This document shows positions 46,861-55,166 of a stretch of 64,000 bases of DNA, in pieces. Position numbers and translations under genes: made by a program. This DNA is from JAYEPK01 sp048569615 (lineage in GTDB: Archaea > Thermoplasmatota > Penumbrarchaeia > Penumbrarchaeales > Penumbrarchaeaceae): positions 31,211 to 95,210 of the forward strand of contig JBLIRK010000003.1 in NCBI GenBank assembly GCA_048569615.1, written 5' to 3'. The notes under the pieces were generated by a model. That model saw only the letters and a list, made by a program, of their open reading frames with translations. It ran no database searches and had not been told where the DNA came from. Numbering within the stretch: position 1 is the first letter of the stretch; the number at the start of each line of letters is the position of its first letter.

Positions 46861-46901
46861 AAAAAAAAGTGGACGGGGAAAAGGGGATTTAAACCCCGCC
46901 C
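46861..46901 (-). terminator. Hairpin-plus-T8 terminator downstream of eS17
   Basis: On the minus strand GGGCGGGG pairs with CCCCGTCC (one G-U), then AC and eight Ts. A smaller GGGG/CCCC hairpin sits inside. It would end the eS17 message, leaving a 3' tail of about 150 bases, or a separate small RNA. Confidence 0.6.
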
Positions 46902-47019
46902 TTCGGTTAGGGATGCATGCGGGAGGCCCAAGCGGGCCCTTCCTCATACAGTTAAGAAATTGATCGGGCGGGTTTATAAGGCATAAGTAGGGGGGTCCCT
47001 GAAAGTTAAAAGAATTTGC

Positions 47020-47217
47020 TCAGATCTGATTGGCCATTACCTTTCGATAGCTGGTAATGTATCCGGCAACCTTGTTCCTGAGCGAGATGGATGGGATCTC
47101 TGCCAGCCTGTCCAGGACTTCCTTGTTGTGCTGGAAGTCATCATTGAACACCTCTGGATATTTCTTAAGGAGCTCGATGGCGGATCTCTTTATGAAGGTC
47201 GGCCTGATATTTCCCAT
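47020..47217 (-). CDS. rps17e: Small-subunit ribosomal protein eS17
   Basis: A 65-residue archaeal/eukaryotic-type ribosomal protein. MGNIRPTFIKRSAIELLKK and LRNKVAGYITSYRKVM are the conserved ends of the family, and the length is typical. It belongs to the 30S subunit. ATG 47217 lies about 38 bases after TATATATA, so the leader is short. Transcribed alone as far as can be seen. Confidence 0.95.
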   Translation of the reverse strand: MGNIRPTFIKRSAIELLKKYPEVFNDDFQHNKEVLDRLAEIPSISLRNKVAGYITSYRKVMANQI

Positions 47218-47254
47218 GTACTCACGCTCGGAGGAAGGCCGATTGAGGTCCTCC

Positions 47255-47262
47255 TATATATA
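47255..47262 (-). promoter_or_regulatory. TATA box of rps17e
   Basis: TATATATA, perfectly palindromic, 38 bases before the eS17 start codon on the minus strand. Expected transcription start near 47232. Confidence 0.6.
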
Positions 47263-47282
47263 GATTGGCGATTTCCCGCCGG

Positions 47283-50200
47283 TTACATCTCATCCAGCTC
47301 ATTCTCGAAATCCAGAGGATCGTATTCATAGCCGCAGTAGGCACATTCATCCAGGCCGCCGCGAACCTTCTCACCGCATTCGGGGCAGGCCCAGCCTTCC
47401 TCGAGGTCCCTTGTCATCTTGTGCTGCTCCTCATGCCCTTTCCTGGAAAGTACAATGAATATCACGACCGCAATTATGAGGATGGCGATGATGGAGGCAA
47501 GGATCAGCGGGAGATACCTCTCGACCCAGCTGGTTCCATCGTCCTCCGAATCTCCGATCACAGTTACCGTCATATTCTTGCTCACGGAGGTCGTGCCGTC
47601 GGTCACCGTCAGAGTCACCCTGTATACTCCGGCGGTATAATACACATGGCTGACGACACTTCCGACCTTATCCCGGTCTATCCCGTCGGAAGCATCGAAA
47701 TCCCAGTAATATGTGAGCGGGTCGCCATCCGGGTCAACGGTGCCCTCAGCTGAGAACTGGACGGTCTTCCTTACCATGACCAATCCCTCAGGCCCGATGA
47801 TATTGACATCCGGGGCGGTATTCTGGGCTACGATGGAATAATACTGCGAATGGGCGATGAAGAAACCATCATCGGCCTCGAAATAGTAGAAATGCAATCC
47901 CGCAGAGAGCTGTACGTTATCGACGAAATAGAAGTTATACCGTGTCATGTTGCCCTGAACACCTTCCAGCTGGAGATCATATGTGGTATCATTGTCCACG
48001 GTTAACCTCACGTATTTCGGGATGTTGCCATCCATGTCCCTGTATTCCACCCTGAACTTGAACTTCTGTCCCTCGTTGGAAACGTAGGTGGAGGAGACCC
48101 TGTGCCTGAACTCCGGGATGGAATTATCTAGTATGCCGATCGCATAATAGGTCGACGGCAGATCGGAGAAGTTCCCGTACACAACGCCCCTTGTCGTGTT
48201 GACGCCTGTGACGGGGGCCCTCTCCCATATCTCCAGATCGGGATCGTATCTGTACATCCTCATCTTTTCAGGATGTACGTCTATCGGGAACACTTTGTCT
48301 GCGTAATTTATCGAGACATTGGCCCATTCGAACCTGTACCTGGCGTAGGTGGGCAGCGGTGTGAAAAGCAGTGATGTAGTGAACACCGCCCCTTCGATCT
48401 CCGGGAGGTTATCCGGAACGGAGCTGTTGATGAAATAAGCGCCCGAGGATTCCGATATTCCGAATGACATGTGGATCCCGATCTTGTAGAAGAAATCGGT
48501 ATAATCGGGTCCAGTTATTCTCTTGAGGAGTGTGATATTGATCCTATCCTCGGAGACCGCCCTCATGTCATCGAACACCCTTAGGATGAGCTGGGTTCGT
48601 CCCACACCTTGGATACCAAGCTCAACGGCGGGTTCGGATCCCTCGTAGAGGGGGGACCCGGATCCCGCCAGGTACCAGGCATAGGTCAACGGGTCCCCTT
48701 CGATATCATAAGAAAGGGAGGCATCGAGCCTTACGATCTCACCGGGGAAAAGCAGTATGTCTTCCTGAGGTGAGCTTATCTTTGCAATCGGAGGATTGTT
48801 GGCGGCACCTATGGATACCACCTTCCCGTCCGAAAGGGAGACGTACATGTGATCCCTGGCAATTGCACCCTCACCCCGGGGTAGGGAGTTGAACTCCTGG
48901 GTCCAGGTGGGTCCGTAGGAAGTCGTTTCAACCGGGGAATAGGCCCTCAGGATATAAGGACCGGCCCCGGTTTGGACATAGAAAGAATCTCCTGCCGAAG
49001 TGGCCCTTCCCGATATTCCGGGAAGCTGGATCTTGTTCATCAAAGTCCCGTTTGACAAGAATATGATTTCAAGACCTTGGGTTGTGGGGGCGCAGATCGA
49101 GCCACCCTCCGCAGATACGGCCGGAGGGGAGGCCACAGGCGCATTGAGAGAGGTCTTCCAGATGATATCATGAGCCGAACCGTTGTCGAAAAAGCCCTCA
49201 TCCGTATCGTTGACATCGATGTGACCGTCCCCGTTGTCGTCGGGATAAGCATCCATGAGGATCAGTGTTTCATTTGTGACAAGGAGAAGGGACCCCTCGA
49301 AATATGAAATGAAATCCACCGTGGTAAAATCGGTGACCGGCTCCAGGTTGGTAAGGAGATCGGTCTTGCCCGTATTCGGATCAATGTTCCTCAGATCGCT
49401 GCCTTCGGCCACGAAGATCGTGGAGACATCAGCTGCATAAGGGGGAATCTGCTCGTAGATGGACCGGGACCACATCTGGGAACCGGTATCATCATCGTAG
49501 GCATATAGTACCAATCTCATCGGGACTATCACATTTCCCCCGCTTATGAACATAGGTTGGCTGGGTGTGCCGGGGAGCGGTATTCTCCACACAACGTCCC
49601 CTGCTGTCTGGCCGGTGTTCGATTCCGCTTCGAAGGGTCCGTCGTTCCTTCCGTCCCAGAATCCGACCCAGTCGAAGGCCCAAAGGGCCCCGTCGTCCCC
49701 GTATGCGAACACCTTGTTGGATCCCCCGAAGGTCTGGTCCTTGTCGACAAGGAGTAGGGGCCTCCCATAGAAACGAACCGATGAGTTCGTATATTTCCAG
49801 AGAATTCCCGAGCCGGCCGATGATGTGTTCATGGCCATAAGCGACCCGTCAGGAGTGGTCATGTAAATGGTACCGCCAACTGCGGATATGGTCCCGTTGC
49901 CGTAGGGATGTGTGTAGAAGTCATCCTCTATCGGGCCCGTCCATGGTGAGCCCAGGTTCCTGGTCCAGTAGGTCCGGTTGCTTTCAAGCCTGTTTCCCGC
50001 GCTTCCGGTTTTACCCGGATTTCCGCCGGCCGAGGTCCAATATCCCGAAAGCATGGAGTTAACGGTCAGTTCGACCGTCCCGAAATTGTTGGTCCCGTCA
50101 ATATCATCCGGGAACACATCCGTTATGAACGCCACGATCATGTCATAACCCGGCTCCACTATCCAGTCCGCCGAGATCTCTGTCTCGGAGAACGCTTCGA

Positions 50201-51746
50201 CCCTGACATCCTCAAGCTCGTTCAGGACACTCTGCCTGGAATTGTTGAAGGTGGTCAGCTTGAACTGTATATCGATATCCGCACCTATTGTCGCATTGTT
50301 CCCGATAACTGCCTTGACCTGGACCTTCTCCCCGATGAAGGGCAGCGGATCTGAAAGCGATACGGATAGCACTTCGGGATCCGGGGAGCCGAAGGCATAG
50401 ACCCTGCCCGAGCCGCCTCCGGGATCGGTCCTGGCTATGAAGACCCTGCCGCTTGCAATGGCCGGTGCGGAGTTGATGGGTGTGCCGAGATTCTCGTACC
50501 AGAAGACCCTGTCCTCGTCGGCTATGTTCTCGTTGACGGTTGAAATGCAGAAGACAGAGGTGTTGCCGGCACCTCCGCCGAACACCAGGGCATTATCCGT
50601 AAGGACCGGGGAGGAATACATCATCTGACCGGTAATATTGAATCTCCAGAGTACCTCCTGGTCCGAAAGCCTGATGGCCCATATAGAACCGCCTTTCACA
50701 TCATTGTATTGTCCATACACGCGCTGGGCTCCGACATACAGAATTCCATCACGATAGCTCGGAGATGTCTGGAAGCTCGGGGGCTCGCCCGCCCCGACCT
50801 GCTTCTGCCACTGCTCCGCACCGGTCAGAGCATTCAGGCAGAAAAGCCTCCCTATATCATTCCCGAAGAAAACCTTGCCCTCGGCTAGCAACGGGCTTCC
50901 CACGACGGAGGAGGATGCGTTGTACCTCCAGAGTATGTCAGCATTCCCGATGGATACGTTCGTCTCGGAAACGTAGGAGCCGTCATTGCCGTCCTCGAAG
51001 CCCTCCGGATCGAAGCAGTACAAGAAGCCCTTCCCGCTTCCGATGTAGACCCTTCCATCATAATAGGCGGGGGTTCCCCTGAAGCCGTAAACATTGATCT
51101 CCGGTCCCATGCTGAACGACCATGAGATATTTCCCGTTGAAAGGTCCAGGCAGTTGAAGGTCGAGCCTTCGAGGTTCTTTCCCATGGTGCCGATATAGAG
51201 TTTGCCGTCAGCAACGATGGGGGCCCCCCAAATGGTGGTGGCATTCACATATTTGAAAAGCTCCCTGGACTTGGTGGAGATGTCATAACCGTAAACGTAT
51301 CCGTCATCGGCTGCAAAATAAACCGATCCCCCATGGACCGTGATCGGGGTGTTGATGTGCTTGTAGGTCGCCTTCACTTCCCAGACCACCTCTCCCGAGT
51401 CAATGTTCAGGCCCCTTACCGATCCGTCACCGGATCCGATGTAGAGAATATTCCCATGTATCACCGGGGTATTGGACGGTTTCAGACCGGTTATCTGTTT
51501 GACCCAGAGCGGTTTGGTATCCTTTTCCAAGGGAAGGATCGTCGGGGAATAACCTGTGTGGTTCAGGTTCCCCTTGTAGGTCGGCCAGCTGTCCGGATCC
51601 GAGCTTCTTGTTTGAAAACGCGTCACTGCGGTCGAACCAAAATGATCATCATCCACCGGATCAATACCGGCAACAACGGCCGAGCCGGGTATGACCACAA
51701 GAGCGATCAGTATCATTGATGAAAAGAAGCAAGAAAGCCTGTTCAT
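47283..51746 (-). CDS. Giant PQQ-propeller surface protein with PKD domain, anchor and cytoplasmic zinc ribbon
   Basis: A 1487-residue secreted protein. ATG 51746 has GGGAGATG upstream and starts a signal peptide (FFSSMILIALVVIPGSAVV). Two blocks of PQQ-type beta-propeller blades make up most of it (WPTYKGNLNHTGYSPT, GVVWEVKATYKHINTPITVHG-like cores, LYIGSGDGSVRGLN). Between them is an adhesion-type beta-domain. PKD-like domains follow (DPLTYAWYLAGSG, GDPLTYYWDFDASDG). The helix YLPLILASIIAILIIAVVIF leads to a cytoplasmic zinc ribbon, CPECGEKVRGG and CAYCGYEYDPLDF. Function unknown; no quinoprotein catalytic residues seen. Confidence 0.82.
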   Translation of the reverse strand: MNRLSCFFSSMILIALVVIPGSAVVAGIDPVDDDHFGSTAVTRFQTRSSDPDSWPTYKGNLNHTGYSPTILPLEKDTKPLWVKQITGLKPSNTPVIHGNILYIGSGDGSVRGLNIDSGEVVWEVKATYKHINTPITVHGGSVYFAADDGYVYGYDISTKSRELFKYVNATTIWGAPIVADGKLYIGTMGKNLEGSTFNCLDLSTGNISWSFSMGPEINVYGFRGTPAYYDGRVYIGSGKGFLYCFDPEGFEDGNDGSYVSETNVSIGNADILWRYNASSSVVGSPLLAEGKVFFGNDIGRLFCLNALTGAEQWQKQVGAGEPPSFQTSPSYRDGILYVGAQRVYGQYNDVKGGSIWAIRLSDQEVLWRFNITGQMMYSSPVLTDNALVFGGGAGNTSVFCISTVNENIADEDRVFWYENLGTPINSAPAIASGRVFIARTDPGGGSGRVYAFGSPDPEVLSVSLSDPLPFIGEKVQVKAVIGNNATIGADIDIQFKLTTFNNSRQSVLNELEDVRVEAFSETEISADWIVEPGYDMIVAFITDVFPDDIDGTNNFGTVELTVNSMLSGYWTSAGGNPGKTGSAGNRLESNRTYWTRNLGSPWTGPIEDDFYTHPYGNGTISAVGGTIYMTTPDGSLMAMNTSSAGSGILWKYTNSSVRFYGRPLLLVDKDQTFGGSNKVFAYGDDGALWAFDWVGFWDGRNDGPFEAESNTGQTAGDVVWRIPLPGTPSQPMFISGGNVIVPMRLVLYAYDDDTGSQMWSRSIYEQIPPYAADVSTIFVAEGSDLRNIDPNTGKTDLLTNLEPVTDFTTVDFISYFEGSLLLVTNETLILMDAYPDDNGDGHIDVNDTDEGFFDNGSAHDIIWKTSLNAPVASPPAVSAEGGSICAPTTQGLEIIFLSNGTLMNKIQLPGISGRATSAGDSFYVQTGAGPYILRAYSPVETTSYGPTWTQEFNSLPRGEGAIARDHMYVSLSDGKVVSIGAANNPPIAKISSPQEDILLFPGEIVRLDASLSYDIEGDPLTYAWYLAGSGSPLYEGSEPAVELGIQGVGRTQLILRVFDDMRAVSEDRINITLLKRITGPDYTDFFYKIGIHMSFGISESSGAYFINSSVPDNLPEIEGAVFTTSLLFTPLPTYARYRFEWANVSINYADKVFPIDVHPEKMRMYRYDPDLEIWERAPVTGVNTTRGVVYGNFSDLPSTYYAIGILDNSIPEFRHRVSSTYVSNEGQKFKFRVEYRDMDGNIPKYVRLTVDNDTTYDLQLEGVQGNMTRYNFYFVDNVQLSAGLHFYYFEADDGFFIAHSQYYSIVAQNTAPDVNIIGPEGLVMVRKTVQFSAEGTVDPDGDPLTYYWDFDASDGIDRDKVGSVVSHVYYTAGVYRVTLTVTDGTTSVSKNMTVTVIGDSEDDGTSWVERYLPLILASIIAILIIAVVIFIVLSRKGHEEQHKMTRDLEEGWACPECGEKVRGGLDECAYCGYEYDPLDFENELDEM

Positions 51747-51790
51747 GAAGGGCATCTCCCGGTATGTCATTCGAGCCAACAAAATGCGCT

Positions 51791-51800
51791 TTATTTAAAC
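51791..51800 (-). promoter_or_regulatory. TATA box of the PQQ-propeller gene
   Basis: On the minus strand GTTTAAATAA lies about 45 bases before ATG 51746. Confidence 0.5.
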
Positions 51801-51845
51801 GTTGTGCACAGTTGCATAGATGGGAAGCAACGCCTGGATAACACT

Positions 51846-53075
51846 TCAGAATGTGAAAGTATCCTCAAGGGAAGGCGTATGGACCTTTCCTATGGATCCC
51901 ATGTCCTTTGCCAGCTCATCCCGATTGTCTCCGTGTACTAGTATCACTTCATCCGCCTTGGTCGCCTCGGCAAATCTCACAAGATCTGCATGGCCGCTGT
52001 GGGCTGAGAAGTCGAAGTGCACGACCTCGCAGTCGATCTTCTCGACCTCTCCGTTTATCACGATGGAGCCGGTATCCATCAGCATCCTGCCGTTGGTGTC
52101 CTCCACCTGATAACCGGTCAGGAGAACTGCGCAATTCTTGTCCCTGCGGTTCCTGTAAAGGTATTCTAGGACCGGACCTCCGTCGAGCATGCCGGAGGTG
52201 GTGACAACGATGGGAGATTCGGCCGCCTTGTCCCTCTGATGAGGAGTGCGGACGAAGGTGAACTGGTCAAGGGATTTCTTTAGGGACCCTGGATTCTTTA
52301 TGAACTCGCTGTGCCTCAGATATATCTGGGCAACCCTCCTTCCCATGCCGTCCAGCCATTTCTCCTCCCGAATTCCGTTAAGGACCTGTACGACCTCCTG
52401 GGTCCTGCCTACGGCAAAGGCTGGCACAATTACCTTGCCCCCGCGGTCGAGGACTTCTTCCACCTTCGCGACGAAAGCCCTTTCGACCTCCTTCCTTGGA
52501 GGATGGTCGCGCCCCGCATAGGTTGATTCCATTACGAGAACGTCACACTCGGGAGGTTTCGCCCCTTTCAGCAAACGTGTGTCCGAGGAGTTGATATCAC
52601 CCGTGAACACCACATCCCTGCCTCCGTCATTCAGACGGTACATCGTCGATCCGGGTATATGGCCCGCATCCATTGTCCTGATGGTGAAAGGGCCCGTAAA
52701 TGCCCTGTCATTGTATCGGAGTATTGTTGATTCCTCGGTGAACCTTCTGAGATCACTGATGTCATAAGGTATCGTCCATCCTTCCAGACGGGCGATCTTC
52801 AATGAATCCTCCAGAAGCACGACAGCTGTTTCCAAGGTCACCTCGGTTCCCCATATTGTGGTGCCGTACTCTCCTGACAGCCAGGGTGCCATGCCGATAT
52901 GGTCCAGATGCGAATGTGTAAGGAACAGACCGTCGATGTGGGGAACCTTCGAGGGGTATTTCGGTGGTTTGGCCGGTGTCAGACCGTAATCGAACAGTAG
53001 CCTGGTGTCGCCCGATTCAGCGATCATGCCCAGGCTTCCAACAGCATCCACTCCGCCCGCGAAACTCAGTTTCAT
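51846..53075 (-). CDS. Metallo-beta-lactamase/beta-CASP ribonuclease (archaeal CPSF/RNase J-like)
   Basis: A 409-residue RNA-processing nuclease. The metal site HSHLDHIG stands for the usual HxHxDH. Next come HIPGSTMYRL, DVVFTGDINSSDT and the beta-CASP motifs VIVPAFAVGRTQE, VVTTSGMLDGGPV and FDFSAHSGH. It lacks KH domains, so it is of the aCPSF2 or short RNase type rather than aCPSF1. Such enzymes cut or trim RNA ends. ATG 53075 has GGTGAGAT just upstream; a GTG lies three codons earlier. Divergent from rpoN. Confidence 0.92.
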   Translation of the reverse strand: MKLSFAGGVDAVGSLGMIAESGDTRLLFDYGLTPAKPPKYPSKVPHIDGLFLTHSHLDHIGMAPWLSGEYGTTIWGTEVTLETAVVLLEDSLKIARLEGWTIPYDISDLRRFTEESTILRYNDRAFTGPFTIRTMDAGHIPGSTMYRLNDGGRDVVFTGDINSSDTRLLKGAKPPECDVLVMESTYAGRDHPPRKEVERAFVAKVEEVLDRGGKVIVPAFAVGRTQEVVQVLNGIREEKWLDGMGRRVAQIYLRHSEFIKNPGSLKKSLDQFTFVRTPHQRDKAAESPIVVTTSGMLDGGPVLEYLYRNRRDKNCAVLLTGYQVEDTNGRMLMDTGSIVINGEVEKIDCEVVHFDFSAHSGHADLVRFAEATKADEVILVHGDNRDELAKDMGSIGKVHTPSLEDTFTF

Positions 53076-53160
53076 GCATCTCACCGCTCAGCGCTCTCTA
53101 GTGAACGGTGATAGTAATAGTTTGTGCATTGAAGGGAGGGAATATGCACAATCTAGTAAC

Positions 53161-53170
53161 CTTTATAAAG
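53161..53170 (+). promoter_or_regulatory. TATA box of rpoN
   Basis: CTTTATAAAG, palindromic, about 40-45 bases before the rpoN start codons at 53209/53212. Confidence 0.6.
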
Positions 53171-53211
53171 GGAATGGATATAGGGTTGCCCTACTGCAGC
53201 AGGCGATTATG

Positions 53212-53403
53212 ATGATCATCCCAGTAAGATGTTTCACATGCGGAAAGGTCATAGGCCATCTCTATGAGGAGTTCCAGAGAAGGACCGAAGCCGGAGAGGA
53301 TTCCGGGAAGGTCATGGACGAGTTGGGCCTTGAACGTTATTGCTGCAGAAGAATGTTCCTCGCGCATGTCGATCTCATAGACGAGGTAATGCCTTTCACC
53401 TGA
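53212..53403 (+). CDS. rpoN: DNA-directed RNA polymerase subunit N (Rpb10)
   Basis: A 63-residue zinc-bundle subunit of RNA polymerase. PVRCFTCGKVIGHLYEEF and RYCCRRMFLAHVDLID are diagnostic, with the four zinc cysteines in place. Two ATGs (53209, 53212) are possible. The frame is open to 53005 inside the opposing nuclease gene, but that extension is not protein-like. It stands alone here, followed by a terminator, whereas in many archaea it sits with ribosomal protein genes. Confidence 0.96.
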   Translation: MIIPVRCFTCGKVIGHLYEEFQRRTEAGEDSGKVMDELGLERYCCRRMFLAHVDLIDEVMPFT

Positions 53404-53453
53404 CCTCTTCGAATTCCGGCGAAAAGCAACCCCCATACCCCAATTAACATCAT

Positions 53454-53472
53454 CCACCTTAGGTGGGTTTTT
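53454..53472 (+). terminator. Terminator of rpoN
   Basis: CCACC-TTA-GGTGG followed by GTTTTT, about 50 bases after the rpoN stop. Short stem and T-run are seen directly. Confidence 0.6.
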
Positions 53473-53530
53473 ATGAGAAGTTTTATAGTGTTCTTATTAT
53501 TCACCAGGTTTAGACTCACCAAACATACAA

Positions 53531-53605
53531 GGGGCTGTAGGGTAGCTTGGACCATCCTGGTGCCTTGGGGTGGCATCGACTCGAATTCAAATTTCGACAG
53601 CCCCA
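53531..53605 (+). tRNA. tRNA-Pro (anticodon GGG)
   Basis: Cloverleaf fits: acceptor GGGGCTG with CAGCCCC and discriminator A at 53605; D-arm GGGT/ATCC with GCTTGG in the loop; anticodon stem GTGCC/GGCAT around loop TTGGGGT (anticodon GGG); T-arm TCGAA-TTCAAAT-TTCGA. CCA is not encoded. A TTTTATAG box at 53481 could be the promoter. It is followed at once by a long AT-rich inverted repeat. Confidence 0.93.
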
Positions 53606-53654
53606 CTTTTTCATTTTGGCCATTTATCAATATAGAAACGACAAAATGAAAAAG
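53606..53654. repeat. Perfect 13-bp inverted repeat directly after tRNA-Pro
   Basis: CTTTTTCATTTTG (53606-53618) and its exact complement CAAAATGAAAAAG (53642-53654) flank a 23-base spacer. The first arm starts on the base after the tRNA. With its T5 runs it may be a two-way terminator; a recombination site is also conceivable. Confidence 0.65.
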
Positions 53655-53745
53655 TCTGCACGTTCTTAATATTTCTTTCAAGAATTGAAGGATTCTTGTC
53701 AAGATATCCTCCGATACTCTTATTTCCGCCCAGTATATTGAAGGT

Positions 53746-54372
53746 ATGTTGAAAACGGAGCTTTACGTCTCGGAAGGAGACCTTGACCTCAGGTCGAGGG
53801 AGTGGACGGAGAGCATCGATCGTAAAAGGAGATGGCCCAAAGGCGATGTGAAGCCTGCTCTGCTGGTCCTTGACATGCAGATGTTCTTCCTTGATCCCGA
53901 TAGCCATGCTTACCTACCTTCAGGCAGGTCCATTATAAGGAATTTGAAGGAACTGATAGCCTCCTTCACAGGACCCATTTTCTTCTCGAAGCATGTTAAG
54001 GGAACCGACGATAATCTCATGAACATCTGGTGGAAGGACGCCATCGAGGGAGAGCTCTCCGAGATAATACCTGAGCTCGCTCCCCTGGCTTCCGATGTTA
54101 TTATAAAGGAGCATTACTCGGCTTTCTACGGAACCAAACTGGAGAAGACCCTTCGGGACAAAGGTGTGGATTCTGTTGTGATATCCGGCGTGATGACCGA
54201 TCTTTGCTGCGAGTCCACCACAAGGGACGCCTTCATGAGAGGTTTCAAGGTATTCTTCCTCGCAGACTGCACGGCGACCGCTACGGAGGAAAGGCATCTT
54301 TCGACCTTAAGGACCATTTCGAATGCATTCGGGGAGGTGCTCACATTCCGAGAGCTCATGTCGCGGTCATAG
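53746..54372 (+). CDS. Isochorismatase-like cysteine hydrolase
   Basis: A 208-residue hydrolase of the isochorismatase/nicotinamidase family. The catalytic triad is visible as Asp43 (LLVLDMQMFF), Lys121 (VIIKEHYSAFYGT) and Cys154 (SGVMTDLCCESTTRDAF). Family members cleave amide or vinyl-ether bonds (nicotinamide, N-carbamoyl compounds, isochorismate); the substrate here is unknown. It is the first gene of a tight operon, overlapping the flavoprotein by 28 bases, which in turn overlaps a radical SAM gene. Confidence 0.88.
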   Translation: MLKTELYVSEGDLDLRSREWTESIDRKRRWPKGDVKPALLVLDMQMFFLDPDSHAYLPSGRSIIRNLKELIASFTGPIFFSKHVKGTDDNLMNIWWKDAIEGELSEIIPELAPLASDVIIKEHYSAFYGTKLEKTLRDKGVDSVVISGVMTDLCCESTTRDAFMRGFKVFFLADCTATATEERHLSTLRTISNAFGEVLTFRELMSRS

Positions 54373-55166
54373 GTGGGGGACCGGCGGGTATATCCGCTGC
54401 TCTTCAGCTTAAAAAAGAGATGATACCCTTCGACATCTTCGAGAAGAAGAGGGTCGGAGGTCTGCTATGGTATGCCGGCCGGGTCGACAACCTGCTGGGA
54501 TTCAGGGGAAAAAACGGCAAAGAGCTGTGCACATCCTTCTTCAGCCACCTTGAAGATGCGGGAATCCCCGTGCATTTCGAGGAAGTGAAGAATATAGAGC
54601 AGGGCAACTCCAATTTCAAAGTAAACGGTGCGAGGTATACCCATGTCATCCTCGCAAGCGGAACCGTTCCCAGGAAGCTCTACATCCCCGGAGAGCTGAA
54701 TTTCATCGAGGAGCCGGAGGAGTTCCGCTCCAAAAAAGTGCTGATCGTGGGCGGAGGCGACATTGCGTTTGATAACGGACTCAGGCTCCGCTCCCACGGT
54801 GCGGAAGTCACGATCCTCTTCCGGGGACCCATCAAGGCAAACATGATGCTCAGGAAGGAGGCCGAGGTATCCGACATCCAATTGATCAAAGGAAACTACG
54901 GGGAGATCGATGTGGAAGAGGGCGGCTATGTCTTCTCCGGGAGGAGTTACGACAGGGTCGCTGTGTTCATCGGCAGGACTCAGAACCTTAAGCTCGTGGA
55001 GGACATGCAACCCTTCGAGATACTCCTCCCTTCCTTTTCAACAACGGTAAAAGGGTTATATGTGGTCGGGGATGCGGCCCTGGGAACCCTGAGCCAAACT
55101 TCCCTTGCATCCGGTTCCGGGGTCTCTGCTGCCATGCACATTGCATCCATGGAGAGAAGCCAATGA
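54345..55166 (+). CDS. Thioredoxin-reductase-like FAD/NAD(P) oxidoreductase, probable ATT start
   Basis: A 273-residue flavoprotein. The FAD site is VAVIGGGPAGISAAL, the NAD(P) site is VLIVGGGDIAFDNG and the second FAD contact is GLYVVGDAALG. The CxxC redox pair of thioredoxin reductase is absent, so it should pass electrons to another partner. No ATG, GTG or TTG exists at the right place: the frame only offers TTG 54204, deep in the previous gene, or an internal ATG that would remove the FAD site. ATT 54345 (MPRAHVAVIGGG) has GGGGAGG seven bases upstream, the spacing of other genes here. It overlaps the radical SAM gene by four bases and may reduce it. Confidence 0.85.
   Translation: MPRAHVAVIGGGPAGISAALQLKKEMIPFDIFEKKRVGGLLWYAGRVDNLLGFRGKNGKELCTSFFSHLEDAGIPVHFEEVKNIEQGNSNFKVNGARYTHVILASGTVPRKLYIPGELNFIEEPEEFRSKKVLIVGGGDIAFDNGLRLRSHGAEVTILFRGPIKANMMLRKEAEVSDIQLIKGNYGEIDVEEGGYVFSGRSYDRVAVFIGRTQNLKLVEDMQPFEILLPSFSTTVKGLYVVGDAALGTLSQTSLASGSGVSAAMHIASMERSQ

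Noticed and set aside
46801..46947. N-terminal 49 residues of the frame open to 46947
   Set aside because: They translate a hairpin-rich stretch with a T8 terminator; ATG 46800 gives a protein-like start.
46870..46955. tRNA-like stretch with GGGTTTAAATCCCC resembling a T-arm
   Set aside because: No matching acceptor stem, no anticodon arm, and the invariant C56 position is T; it folds better as a terminator.
53005..53208. Extension of the rpoN frame to 53005
   Set aside because: It runs antisense through the nuclease N-terminus and is not like any RpoN; the protein begins at MIIPVRC.
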